A stretch of DNA of 64,000 nucleotides, from NCBI GenBank assembly GCA_050084985.1, contig JBITNC010000001.1:17794001-17858000 (forward strand), read 5' to 3'. The notes under the pieces were generated by a model. It was given only the letters and a program-made list of their open reading frames with translations, was not told the origin of the DNA and did no database searches. This document shows positions 10,910-22,269 of this stretch, piece after piece; position 1 is the stretch's first letter, and each line of letters opens with the position of its first letter. The stretch comes from Nageia nagi (lineage: Eukaryota > Pinophyta). The position numbers and the translations under genes are program-made.

Positions 10910-12550
10910 TGCTAAAGAAAAGAAAAAAAGAAAAACAAAGTTGCTAATGCATTATGTCCATAATATTTAGAGTTTCTCCAAATTTAGAGAGAAAAACTAC
11001 CATGACCTAGAAAAGCTACCAATGATACCCATCAAGAGTGCAAGCACAAATGGATTTGAAGTAGATCTAGTAACAAATTACGCAAGGAGGCCACAAAACT
11101 CAAAATGAAATGTGTAGATTAGTAGGAAGTTGTAAGTTATGCACTATAGATACGAATTTAGTTATCCACCATTGAAGATAAATGTTTTGTATGTTGTAAT
11201 AAGATAAAAGTAGATCCTATAGTGTAAAATAGTCTATACCTAAAAAACACCATCCAAGGGATGTAGAATAACTAGTTCTTTTTTATCTTATTACAACTCA
11301 CAAGATAATTACATTTTGCGATTTTCCATAAGGCAAATCTAAACAAGTCTAATAAACATGAAAATCTAAAAAAAATACCAATGAACACCTCCTTTATGCT
11401 TCATAGCATAAGTTATCCAATGTTCTTTGCTCAACAACACATTTAATAATAAGTAATAATTAAAAACAAAGGAGAGTTTATGTTGAGTGCTTGAATCTCT
11501 TTGTACACGAATTAACGCACTTTCAAAAAAATGGAGGAGCTAGGTCATGGATGTGATTATAAGATTTGAAGATTTTAGCTCTCCAAAGAAGATGTCTCCA
11601 TGAAGAAAAATACACATCTACACATATTTAGAAGAATTACTAGATATTTGTAGCACCTTCATAGACTACTCATAGTTATACATAGAGTTTTCACATTAGA
11701 CATGTTCTTATACTTTGCAAATTACATAATCTCAACGATATGAAAAGATCAAAGATCACCCACATTGCAAATTTCTTATGTGCATGTAGGGAAAAAAAAT
11801 AGGAGTAGAATTATTGGATATTTTATTGGAAAATATGGCTGGTATCTAAGTAGAAAAAAACTCATACTTGAAGTAAGAAACTCTTAGGTATGTCTATGAA
11901 GAGATATTGTTTGATGTTTTTGCATAGAATCAAGTAGACTCTATTATTTTAGCTTTTAATCAAAGAGTGAATACAACTATTGATAATGTTGATGTATGCC
12001 TTGCAAAAACTAAGGTATTATGTAGAGCAAGCATTACTTGTACTTATGCATCTGTTGTCAAAGACATATCATAATGAAATTCCAAGTTAGTACCCCACAA
12101 AAATTAAAAATCCTTTGCCAATGGTACTTCTTCCATTCATAAAGGATTAGAGAAAAATGCACAAAGGCTACCTAATATTTTGTGATACTAATAAGTTAGC
12201 TTAATATATGAATCCTTTATGATCAAGATTGTAAGCTCTTTAACTTCATTGGCTCCTATATTAGGTAACATCTATAAAAGATAAACACAATACCCTTACA
12301 AAAATCCTAGATGTACTAAAACATGATATAGAAAGCTAATTCCTCGAGTCCATAAAAGCTCAAGACATACAAGGTAATAAATCTTTCTTAAATGGATGTG
12401 AGCCTCCTACTCACCTAATGAAATGGTGTGATAACATAAGAATATACCTATGGATGCATGACAAATGGAATGATTATGATACAAATTCAAGATAAGTGTT
12501 ATTACTAATAAACATATGTCCATCTTAATATTATATGCCTACTTATGATT
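10910..12550. other. No recognisable gene
   Basis: AT-rich sequence broken by stops on both strands. The first part may continue the interrupted Copia-A leader, but no primer-binding site or LTR end could be seen. Nothing else is supported. Confidence 0.5.
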
Positions 12551-12554
12551 TGAA

Positions 12555-12760
12555 ACCTTAAATATTTTTCATCAAATATTATGGTTGTGAATTCCTTGGG
12601 ACACATGTATACAAAATGTGGAAGAATAAATAAGGCATTGGAATATTTAACAGGATGCATGATTTAGACATAGTTTCATGGAATGCAATGATTAGAGGAT
12701 ATGTAATTAATGGCTATAGAAAGGATGAGGGCTGTAAATACTTTATATATAGTATACTTG
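12555..12760 (+). pseudogene. PPR-repeat protein relic
   Basis: Plus-strand frames read IMVVNSLGHMYTKCGRINKA, then after a one-base frame change NRMHDLDIVSWNAMIRGYV and INGYRKDEG. This matches the plant PLS-type pentatricopeptide pattern VVxSLxDMYxKCGxIxxAxxxFxxMxxxDVxSWNxMIxGYxxNG. PPR proteins bind organelle RNA for editing, splicing or processing. Only about two repeats remain, with a frameshift and no start or targeting peptide. Related relics lie at 18715, 20200-21180 and 54165. Confidence 0.8.
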
Positions 12761-12899
12761 CAAGAAACCATGCACTTATAAAGGAGAATGAGAAACTCTT
12801 ATTACATTATTCCTAAGATGAATTATTATAAATGCATTGGTTAACTTCTTGTATGCAAATCCAGAGGTAGGATATGAATTATACCATGGAGAGATAAGA

Positions 12900-13432
12900 G
12901 ATTATGGACACCCTTCCATAAGTGATAATTGAAATATTACCTCTTCATCCAACATATGGCTCTTTAATTTCTATCATACTTCTTCTACAATATAGAAGCA
13001 ATAACATAAAAATTTAAATATGTGCAAGTTTATCCTAGTTCACTTCTTTCTCCTTATTTATAATGCATAATTGGTTCTCTCCTTGCAATTACAAATAATA
13101 ATTATAATGCTAATATAAAGATCTCCATATACATGGGTAACCTCTAGAACTTATCATATATATTATATTTATTGTATCATAAGCTAAACAATAACATTAA
13201 TGAATAACCCCAAGAAATAAAATATACCTCAAATGCTTTGCCAATGTAGATAGATATTGATGTTTGTTTAATAATGAAAATCATTTATTCCTTTGGTGTG
13301 ACCAACCTTGTTTTGAGATTTATGCCTTCGACCATGTAAATAAAATACCTTTCAAGAGACCTTATGTGTATAGTAATATGATAATCAAGATATCAAAATA
13401 CCCTTTTTTAGGGAATTATAATGATACTAATA
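12900..13432. other. No recognisable gene
   Basis: AT-rich sequence. A short open frame at 13264-13464 runs into the LTR that starts at 13433 and shows no family motif. Confidence 0.5.
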
Positions 13433-13823
13433 TGTTAGGATCCCACATCCTAACATTTACTTAGACTATAGTAGTTTATTAATTAGACTATAGGCTTTTA
13501 TTTAATATAAGAGGCCGACATATTTGTAAGGTGAATTGCCATTTTGTATTGAATGACTAATTAGGGTTAGGGTAGGTGGACTATAGATACTTTTGAAGAA
13601 GACAATAATGGGCATATTGAAAAATATATTGTTTGAGTTGTAAAGGAGGTAGTCCCCTCAAAGTGACCCCCATTTCATTTTGGCTTTCAATAGTACCAAT
13701 CTGTTACTATCTTATTACATTTGAGTTCACATTGCTTATGAGTGTGTGATTGAGTTATTTATTTAGTTCATATTCACTATTATTCTATTTGAATCCCTCT
13801 TAAGAACTTGCAGGTTGCTAACA
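13433..13823 (+). repeat. Gypsy-C 5' LTR
   Basis: 391 bp with ends TGTTAGGATCCC... and ...GTTGCTAACA, an imperfect terminal inverted repeat of the TGTTA/TAACA type. It is followed after two bases by a primer-binding site. No second copy was seen in the window. Confidence 0.85.
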
Positions 13824-13825
13824 TT

Positions 13826-13837
13826 TGGTATCAAAGC
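13826..13837 (+). other. Gypsy-C primer-binding site
   Basis: TGGTATCAAAGC, one base from the common plant site TGGTATCAGAGC complementary to initiator-methionine tRNA. Lies two bases after the LTR. Confidence 0.9.
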
Positions 13838-14309
13838 TCTGATTTTGGCACTTGTGGGAAGATCGAATCGAGTTGGAACCCTACATTTTATCCACTATAC
13901 AATCAAAACTTTGCTAAAATTTTCTTAGAACACTAAGTTGTATCGATTTGGAACCATACATTTTATCCATATCATAGCCAAAACTCTACCAAATATTTTT
14001 CTCATACCCTATTCTAGTTCACATCTTATCTATCGCACTCTTCTACCCTCCATACATTCCTTATGCATCGACCTTCATATTGTAAACTACCGCTATTTCT
14101 GAAAACAAAAATTTTCCTTTAAGAACCCTACTTTTCCTTACCCAAAATAGTAAATTTTAAAATTGGTAAAAAATTTGAAGGCCATTATCTCTTAAACGAT
14201 GAAGAATTAGACGTTTCTAACAAGGTTGGTTTGCTACCTTCGTTAATAATTTTTTGGAAAAAATAGTAAAAAAAATAGCAGTTTCTAAAAATAGTATTTC
14301 TTGAAATAG

Positions 14310-15264
14310 CAAGATGGTAGACAGTTGAAGATCTCAGGACATGGAAAAATTAGCACAATGAGTGGACTACATGTCATCACTACTAGGTGAAAAATCCATT
14401 CCCCCAACTCTTAAGAAGATGAGCTAAGTAATGCAAGCGATCACTACTACTCTTGTTAATTTGGACCAAAAGGTTCACACTCTTGAACACACATTTGTAG
14501 GTGGATTTAATTAATCCAAACTATACATTAGAAAGGTTTCAATCATTCCCAAGGTTTGAACCAAGATTTTATCCTTACAAGGATAACTAAATTAGACTTT
14601 CCAAGATTCGATGGTGATGATCCCACAAGTTGGGTATATCGGGTTGAGCAATATTTTTCTTTAAATTAGATACTCACGAATCAAAAAGTTAATCTTGCCT
14701 CATTTCATCTAGAGCGCAAAGCTTTCCAATGATACTAATAGTTCAAAAATATAAATGGAACCTCATCTTGGGGGGAATTTACCCAAAACTTCCTTATCTA
14801 ATTTGGCCCTAGTGCTTTTGAAGATTTCACTAGTGCGATCACCAAATTGCTCCAAACAACCATAGCTAGATAATATCAAATAGAATTTGAAAAAAATAGC
14901 AAACTATACTGAAGGACTAGATGATGCATTCTATTAAATCTATTTCATTAGTGGATTGAAGGAGGAGATTCAAGCAAAAATTAAATTGTTCAACCCAAAC
15001 AATATGATAGTAACAATAAGGCTCGCCAAGTTGGTGAAAGATAAATTTAATGAACAACATAAACATGTCAAGCCCCTTGCTTGGAAATCAAAACCTTCTC
15101 AAGGTGGTTCAGAGCTAATGCACTCCCTATTAGTTAAGATACTAACCCCTAATAAGATGGAGGAATGGAAGAAGAAAGGAATCTGTTATAATTATGATGA
15201 AAAATTTACACCTGGTCATCATTGTGCTACCCAAAAACTATGTGTTAAATGCGAAAACTCCTAA
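14310..15264 (+). pseudogene. Gypsy-C gag
   Basis: The clearest part is 102 open codons at 14956-15264. It starts in the gag region corresponding to FxxGLxxEIQ (here SGLKEEIQAKIKLFNP) and ends in the nucleocapsid motif KGICYNYDEKFTPGHHC. The family has C-x2-C-x4-GH-x4-C; here the second Cys is Tyr. Upstream (14590-14950) reads FDGDDPTSWVYRVEQYF-like sequence, the gypsy gag core, with stops. Gag would form the particle and bind RNA. Confidence 0.8.
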
Positions 15265-15399
15265 GGATCCATCTAACGAGACTTTTAAGGATATCATAGT
15301 AGATATGGAATAGAAGATAGCCCAACTCAATGAATTTGTTCCTAAATTTCTTGTAATGCACTCTATGGGTTTAACTCTCCACAAATGATGAAAGTAAGG

Positions 15400-15770
15400 G
15401 ATATTTTAAAGGCCAAATGTTGATAATATTGTTGGAATTGGGAAGCACTCATAATTTTGTAAATCTAAATGTGGCCAAAAGGACCCACTCTTACATCCAC
15501 CCATAAAATAATTTTGAGGTCATGATTGGGAATGGAGAAAAAAGTGTTTGTAAAGTCCAGTGTTGCAATATCAAGCTCAATATAGGTGACTACAAGATGC
15601 AAGGCGACATGTATGTTCTCCCATTAGGTGGGTCTGATATGGTCCTCAATATATAGTGGTTGATGACATTAGGCCCCATTCTCTAGAATTTCCATGATCT
15701 ATGGGTGAAATTCAAGGTTGATTACTACAAATACACTCTCAAAGGACTTAAGGTAGGACATTCCCAAATT
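15400..15770 (+). pseudogene. Gypsy-C protease
   Basis: Reads LLELGSTHNFVNLNVAKR, against the family pattern ALIDSGSTHNFI. The catalytic Asp of D-S-G is Glu and the Ser is Leu, so it is inactive. The later segment LPLGGSDMVLNI (near 15625-15650) matches the second conserved block, GxDxVLGxQWL. Confidence 0.75.
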
Positions 15771-15939
15771 ATTAGTTCTCATCGCATGGATAAATTATTA
15801 AATAAAAGCAGTAAAGAAGTGATTGGACAACTCTTTTCTATTTAACCAACCATGCAAGAATTACGAAAAGTAAAAGAATTATAATAAGTGCTCACTCATT
15901 ATGTAGGTTTCTTTGAGGAACCCCATGGATTGCCTCCCC

Positions 15940-17230
15940 ACTACCCTAATAACCATGCAATTCAATTAATTCTAGGTAGTCAACCACCCAACATTCGACC
16001 TTACCATTATCCTTGATTGTAGAAGGATGAAATAGAAAAGTTGATTGATAATATTTTACAATATGACATCATTCATCCTAGCATGAGTCCTTACTCATAT
16101 CTAGTTCTATTAATTCATAAGAAAGATGGATCATGGTGAATGTGCATTGACTTTCAGGATTTGAATAAAATCACCATCAAGGATAAGTCTCCCATGCCTG
16201 TCATCGATGAATTGCTAGATGAATTACATGGTGCAAAATATTTTACAAAGCTAGACCTTTGATTGGGATACCATCAAATTAGGATGCATGAAGAAGACAT
16301 TCCTAAAACTGATTTTCACACTCATGAAGGCCATTATGAGTTCTTAGTGATGTCATTCAATCTTACCAATGCACCTTCTACATTTCAAAGTTTGATGAAC
16401 TAGGTATTTCATCCTTTTCTTTGAAAATTCATTTTACTTTTCTTTGATGATATTTTGATCTATAGTAAAACTTGGAAGGATCACTTGGCCCACCTAGATC
16501 AGACATTGCAACTTCTCCAAGAGAACCCGTTGTATGGTAAATGCTCCAAATATTCCTTTAGTTGTTAGGAGCTCGACTACCTTGGACACATTATTTATAA
16601 GGAAGGTTTTAAGGTGGACCCACTAAAGATTGAGGATATGCAAACATGGTCCCTACCCAAATCCTTGAAAGGCCTGCAAGGTTTCCTTAGATTGATAGGA
16701 TATTACCATAAATTTGTGAAATATTATGGAAAGATTGTAGATCCTATCACAACCCTATTGAAAAAGAATACTTTCAATTGTTTAGCAACTATATATGAAG
16801 CCTTTGAAAAATTGAATGCTGCCATGTACTCGACCCCAGTATTGGCTAAGCTAGATTTCTCAAAAACATTCATCACTAAAAGTGCTGCCTCTAGAGTAGG
16901 ACTTAGAGCCATATTGATGTAGGAAGGGAAACCCTTGGCTTTCACAAGTAAGGCCCTCTCAGGTTAGAATTTGGCCAAATCAACCTATGAAAAAGAAATG
17001 CTTGCAATCATCCATGTCATGTAGCGTTGGAGGCCCTACCTCATTGATCATCATTTTATCATTAGAATAAACCATCATAGTTTGAAATATTTCTTTGAAA
17101 AATGCATCTCCACCCCCAAACAACAAAAGTGGATTCATAAACGTTTGGGTTATGACTACAAGATTATGTATAAAAAAGGAACTTAAAATGTGATTGCTTA
17201 TGCTCTCTCTCAAAAATTAGAGGAACCTAT
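15940..17230 (+). pseudogene. Gypsy-C reverse transcriptase and RNase H
   Basis: RT blocks in order: [63 protein letters not shown], stop, [17 protein letters not shown], and FFDDILIYS with both catalytic Asp residues kept (near 16440-16470). The connection LDYLGHII leads to an open stretch (16614-16922) with LKGLQGFLRLIGYYHKFVK, then RNase H (LAFTSKALSG, STYEKEMLAIIHVM). Copies RNA to DNA and removes the template. At least ten in-frame stops. Confidence 0.92.
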
Positions 17231-17399
17231 GGTGCTTTAGGCTCTTTCCTCCCCAATTTCTCAATGGCTTAATCAGTTCAAACAAGAATGGTTTTAGGAT
17301 AGCATTACACAAATAGTAATTTAATAGTTGGAAATTGATCTAGCAAGCAGACCCCTTTTCTCCTAGCATTATAGAATTCTATGATTAAAGGTCATATTG

Positions 17400-18290
17400 C
17401 TTTTCCAATAAACTCTTCATGTCTAGAATAAATACTTTAAGAATTACATTCAACACCCATAGCTGGTCATTCTAAGTTTATGAAAACCTATTGACGAGTG
17501 CTTCACTCCTTCTATTGGCCATATATGATATAAGATATCAAGAAATTTGTATCAAAATATTATCTTTGCCAATGATAGAAAGGTGAGACAATGGGAACCC
17601 TAGGATTGCTTCAACCTCTACCCATACCTGAACGCAACTAGATATCTATCTCTATGGATTTTGTTGAAGGCCTTCCAAAATCCTGTGGCAAAGATGTTAT
17701 CATGGTATTGGTGGATAGACTCTCCAAATATGTGCATTTTTTTCCCTTGGCACATCCTTAAAAAATTGTAATTATTGTGCAACTTTTTCTTGATAATATT
17801 TTAAACTTCATGGTATGCCATCCATCATTATTAGTGACTGTGACCCAACATTCACCAGTAAGTTCTAGTAGGAGTTCTTCAAACTTCAAGACACTAAACT
17901 CAATATGATATTAGCCTATCAACCTTAAATAAATGGTTATAAAGATATTGTTAATAAATGCTTGGAAATATATCTTTGCTGCATTGCATCCACCCAACTG
18001 ATCCATTGGGTAAAATGGATTCCCTTAGAAAAATGGTGGTATAACACCTCATATCATACATTCATCAAGATGACTCCATATGAAGCCTTGTATGGTCAAG
18101 CTCTGCACATAGTCACTTCTTATATTTTGGGAAGCACTAATTTCCAAGTAGTAGACACCACCTTGTGATATCGAGGAGAGATAATTTGCATCCTTTAGGA
18201 AAATCTACAAATGGCTCACCATTGACTGAAATAGCAAGCTGATCAACAACTTGGATACATATTAGTAAAACTAAAAAGCAAAAGCAAAAG
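17400..18290 (+). pseudogene. Gypsy-C integrase (C-terminally truncated)
   Basis: N-terminal zinc region near 17465-17580 (HSKFMKTY...HSFYWPYMI, then CQ). The core starts [14 protein letters not shown] with the first catalytic Asp (near 17650). The second is in IISDCDPTF (near 17830-17850). The position of the catalytic Glu reads NGYKDIVNKCLE, where the family has GQTEVVN, so Glu has become Asp. A last open piece (17962-18168) reads YNTSYHTFIKMTPYEALYG. The end fades after QQADQQLGYILVK near 18250. Confidence 0.88.
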
Positions 18291-18309
18291 ATCATCATAT
18301 TGCTTAGTA

Positions 18310-18710
18310 AAATTAATTTATAAAGAACTACACCAACATATGTGATGAGCCTAATATAACACATAATTTTACGAAGTATTTATACAATTAAAGAACTTAT
18401 TATAATTCATATACAACACAATAGATGTGTTTAACATTTGTATCTAAAATATGGTATAGATACACCTTAGATGCAAGCTTCTTTAAACCAGTTACAAACA
18501 TGTAGAAAATATAGTCTAATATTTTTATATAGTTTTATAATTATTGAGAAATTCATTGATACACATGCTATCAATGGCCCTCAACTATTTTCAAATTTTT
18601 AAATTGATTGATTTTTGATCGATAAGATTTAATAACATTTACAAGTGTTTTTATTATATGTGCAACTTATACAACTTTAAAATGGGGTATGAACATTCAT
18701 GGACAAATAA
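18310..18710. other. No recognisable gene
   Basis: AT-rich DNA between the broken end of Gypsy-C and the first of a group of PPR relics. No 3' LTR of Gypsy-C is present here. Confidence 0.5.
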
Positions 18711-18714
18711 CTAT

Positions 18715-18830
18715 ATGTGGGTTTCTTTCACATGTAATTGTGATAACCATGATAGATATGTATTCAAAATATGGGAGCATTAGGAAGGTAAGTATTTTAT
18801 TTTTATATGATGTGTGATAAAAAATATTAA
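18715..18830 (+). pseudogene. PPR-repeat relic (short)
   Basis: Reads VIVITMIDMYSKYGSIRKV, matching the plant PPR pattern VxVxTALIDMYSKCGSIxxA with Cys changed to Tyr. Only one helix pair is left and the frame then ends. Too short to say which PPR gene it came from. Confidence 0.65.
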
Positions 18831-18839
18831 TTCCTTGGA

Positions 18840-19500
18840 AGGATTCGTTGGGAATACATATACCCATTGCATAAAGCCTAATCTAACGAGTCTCTTATAC
18901 TTGAAGTAATTACAAATAGTTCTATAATTGTAGTAATATCAAATTTAAACACAATGCTTAAATGAACTAGGCCAAGGCATCCTTAATTTATATTCATCTC
19001 ATCATTACCTTTATATAAGAGGGTTTTCCCTTCATGGATGACTTTCACATTGACTTCTCAAAAACTTTCACATAAATGTTCATTATGTACAATATCTTCA
19101 AGGTCAGTACTCATCATTGTGCCTTCGAATGCTATGTTACCCTTACAGATTTGAGTCCAATAATATGCCCTTCTCTTATTATACGTTCTTAATATCATTT
19201 TCAATCCATACATGGAAAAGTAACAACCCATATAAATTCACTCCTTAGCATATAATACAAACTAATTCAACCATTTTAAATTTGCAATAATAATCATACC
19301 ATTAATTACTCTAGCCTAGAAGGTATTGAGTTGGTGCATATACCTTGGATAAAACCACTAATGTTGTATCTAAATATAGGGGTAGCATGTAGTAATATAT
19401 CCTATGGAATTATATGAAATGGAGCATTATAACTCCAGGGATGCAATATGTAATCATTTAACATATGAAATCATGAAAAAAACTAACACACCTTTATCTT
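18840..19500. other. No recognisable gene
   Basis: AT-rich, with stops in all frames. Nothing supported. Confidence 0.5.
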
Positions 19501-19905
19501 TAAAAGTCATGTAAGAATCTCTTCAATGGTTTTATGTTGCTCTATAATCTTCTCTTCCCAAATTTTCCATTACCTAAAATCTTATCTTCCTATTTGTTTT
19601 TATTATTTATCATATGCTCTTGTATCTTACACAACTCCAATTGATAAGCCTCTAGAATCTCTTCTACAATATCTATGTCGGTTGACTTTGTTGTACATCT
19701 TGTTGGACCTCTCTTTTATGAAATTCAATGATTAAAATATATGATGAATTGAAATCAACACCTATACATGGGAAATAATTAGCCTCATTTGGATAATTCT
19801 TAACATTAAATTCATTTATGTTATGGGTAATCTCTTTATCTATCTCACCACTAGATTTATTTATATTATGGTTCACCTCCTTATCTAACTTATTCATGAA
19901 ACTAT
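19500..19905 (-). pseudogene. Unidentified coding-like relic
   Basis: Seventy-four open codons on the minus strand contain an internal echo (VNHNINKSSGEIDKE / ITHNINEF) and then PCIGVDFNS followed by an Ile/Phe/His-rich piece. The last part faintly recalls the start of a FAR1-type domain (P-x-x-G-M-x-F-x-S-x-D-E-A-Y), but the match is weak and no Cys/His follow. FAR1 proteins are transcription factors derived from MULE transposases. I cannot identify this with confidence. Confidence 0.25.
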
Positions 19906-20199
19906 CTTTTAATAATTGCTATAATACAACATATTCAATGATAAAATCACCAATCAATTCTAATATGCCATTATCAACCACACTATCAAATTCAAGTAGG
20001 TACTGGCATGAGATACCTATATTATTAGATCTTGATTTATTGCAAAATCTCATTTACATGTTATATCTTTTGTGATCATTTTTTGATGGTTTTTTTGCTT
20101 TAAAAAGAATCCTAACCTCTTCCATTAATTGTGGACCTTTTACACAACAATTAGTTCTTATCATAGGAATTTAAAGAAAATTATTTATTATTCTTGGGA

Positions 20200-21180
20200 T
20201 AAATCATTATGCATGCATTATTGACCTTCATGGTTGTGCAACCTATCTTAATGTGAGGAAAATTTGAACTTCATTGCCAAAATGCATCAACAAAGTATTA
20301 TCTCATGGAATGTAATTATTGAATCATATGCATAAAATAAATTTTCTAAATTTAAAATCCCTAAATACTTTTAAATAGATATAGTTGTTAGATGTGAAGC
20401 TATACTCTATAACCTTTTCAAGCATTAAGCTTCCAACATATACCACCATGGGAGATCTATAAGAAAGTATGGACATACATCAAAGAGTTTTTTAAAAATT
20501 GGTTTTTGTAAAGTATTGTAGTTGTGAATGACGTGATAGAGATGTATGCAAAATATGTAAGGATATCTAAAGCTTGAGAATTATTTAACAAGATGCATAA
20601 TGTGGATATAGTTTCATGAAATGTAATGATTAGAGGATATGCATGGTATATATATGATTTCATTGATTACAATAATTAGATGATATGCAATTCATGGCTA
20701 TAACAAGGATACCCTTAAGCACTTTCATATGATGAAGCTACAGTTAGGAACTAAACCTAATAGTATGACCAACTCTTATTACATTGATCTTGGTATGAAT
20801 CATTATACATGCATTGTTTAACTTCATTACCCAAATTACCATAAAATATAATTTATAGAATAAGGTATTGTATACATCGAAAATTAGTTGAAAACAACTT
20901 TTCATTGAATATTATGGTTGTAAATTTCATGATAAACATGGATGCAAAATGTGGAATAATATACAAAGCCCATAAATTATTCAATAAGATGTATGATGGA
21001 AATCATATTTCATGGATTGTAATGATTAGAGGATATAAAATTCATGGCTACAGAAAGGATTCCTTTAAACTTCTTCATTTGATGAAGCTACACTTTGTAA
21101 TCAACCCTAATAACATAACCTTTATATTACTTGGAAACCAACCCTAATAGCATGACCAATTTTTAGTACATTATTCTTGA
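20200..21180 (+). pseudogene. Array of PPR-repeat relics
   Basis: At least three broken PPR segments on the plus strand: QQSIISWNVIIESYA (near 20290-20335); VVVNDVIEMYAKYVRISKA with LFNKMHNVDIVS and VMIRGYA, then AIHGYNKDTLKHFHMMKL (20515-20745); and an 80-codon open frame (20905-21147) with IMVVNFMINMDAKCGI, ISWIVMIRGYKIHGYRKD and INPNNITFILL. All match PLS-type PPR repeats of plants. The later segments look like copies of one another rather than successive repeats of one gene, since each restarts at the same repeat position. Stops and frame changes throughout. Confidence 0.82.
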
Positions 21181-21369
21181 AATGAATCATTATACATGTG
21201 TTGTTTAACTTCTTCTCCATGAAATAAATCTTAAGAAATATTTTGAAAAAATAAACCAAAATGTTAAGTATTAATAAACAAAAATGTTAAGTATTAAGTA
21301 TAGTCATCAACAAGACCAAAATTACCAAACTAGCAGTTTACATTATGGCGAATATATTGCAAACAAGAT

Positions 21370-21835
21370 AGTGAAGTCAAGATAAAATATAATGTGATAT
21401 ATAATATTGAAAAGGTATTTAAACTAAATTTTTAATTGTATATGGTAATTGAAAAAAGGATTTATAAATCTCTAGCGATTCTCAATGACATGAGATACTA
21501 TTTATGGCAATAATGAACAATTTTGTAGGACAAATACCTCACAAAGAATATGATGTCATTATGGTGATTCTTAATGAAAATATAGAGTGTAATATATTGT
21601 TGGAAAGGTGATGAAATATAATTTCTAATGGTGGATGGATATTTTCAAATGGATTACTATAACTCTATAGAATCTTGGTGATACAAGATACTATCATTAA
21701 CAAATATGAAAATGACATTTTGATAGTCTCATGAAAAATGGCTTATATGATGACAATTCTTAAATAAAGTATGATATATCATATAACAATGAAAAGGTAT
21801 TGAAATAATATTCCCAATAATATTAGACCCAAAAA
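21370..21835. repeat. Diverged tandem repeat, period about 190 bp
   Basis: Units begin near 21385, 21578 and 21765. Each starts with an A-rich tract, TGTRATATAT-like sequence and TTGRAAAGGTRTTKAAA, and carries GAGATACTAT / GATACTATCATTAA-like and GATTCTTAA motifs at matching offsets. About two and a half copies, strongly diverged, noncoding. Could be a satellite fragment or part of an old element. Confidence 0.6.
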
Positions 21836-22121
21836 AAGTTAATCTCTAGAATAAAATTTATAATCTCCAAAATTTCATTGATTTTCTGATATAAAATTTG
21901 GATTGTACACACAAAAATCACACACACCAACTTGTAGAATGATTTTCCCTATTACATAGTATGCCAAATCATTACATAATATTAAAATGAGATGAATTTT
22001 TATTATTCTAACCTATGGTAAGTGCAAGAATATGGGTCCACATAAGGTGGGTATATTTACTTAGAAAAAAAAAGTTGGCTAAAACAATATTTTGATTTCG
22101 TTCTCCCTATCAAATGAAAAC

Positions 22122-22263
22122 AAAATGAAATTTTGGTCTTTAAAAATTGAAATTTCATTTTTCTTCAGACTCCCAAGTCAAAAATGAAATTTCAATTCTT
22201 AAATATCAAAATTTTATATTTAAGTAGCAAAATTTTGATCTTTAAGAACCAAAATTTCATTTT
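22122..22263. repeat. Nested inverted repeat (foldback)
   Basis: Outer arms AAAATGAAATTTTGGT (22122-22137) and ACCAAAATTTCATTTT (22248-22263) are perfectly complementary over 16 bp. Inner arms (22138-22162 and 22180-22204) pair over about 24 bp with one or two mismatches around a 17-base loop. A third short inverted repeat (ATCAAAATTT / AAATTTTGAT) lies at about 22205-22239. No coding. A foldback MITE or transposon end remnant is possible, but no clear target duplication was identified. Confidence 0.75.
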
Positions 22264-22269
22264 GTATAA

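Larger units (their letters stand above)
13433..18300 (+). mobile_element. Gypsy-C: 3'-truncated chromovirus-like Ty3/gypsy element
   Basis: Order on the plus strand: LTR (13433-13823), primer-binding site, gag with a zinc knuckle, protease, reverse transcriptase, RNase H, integrase. This PR-RT-RH-INT order is that of Ty3/gypsy. Wording of the gag knuckle, RT (FFDDILIYS) and integrase end (WVKWIPLEKWWYNTSYHT) resembles chromoviruses. The integrase C-terminus breaks off near 18250-18300, no chromodomain and no 3' LTR were found, and PPR-like sequence follows. The frame is interrupted by many stops. The sequence before the LTR is TAATA, but with no right end a target duplication cannot be tested. 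Confidence 0.9.

Noticed and set aside
16724-17213. Minus-strand frames opposite Gypsy-C RNase H
   Set aside because: Shadows of the plus-strand pol region.
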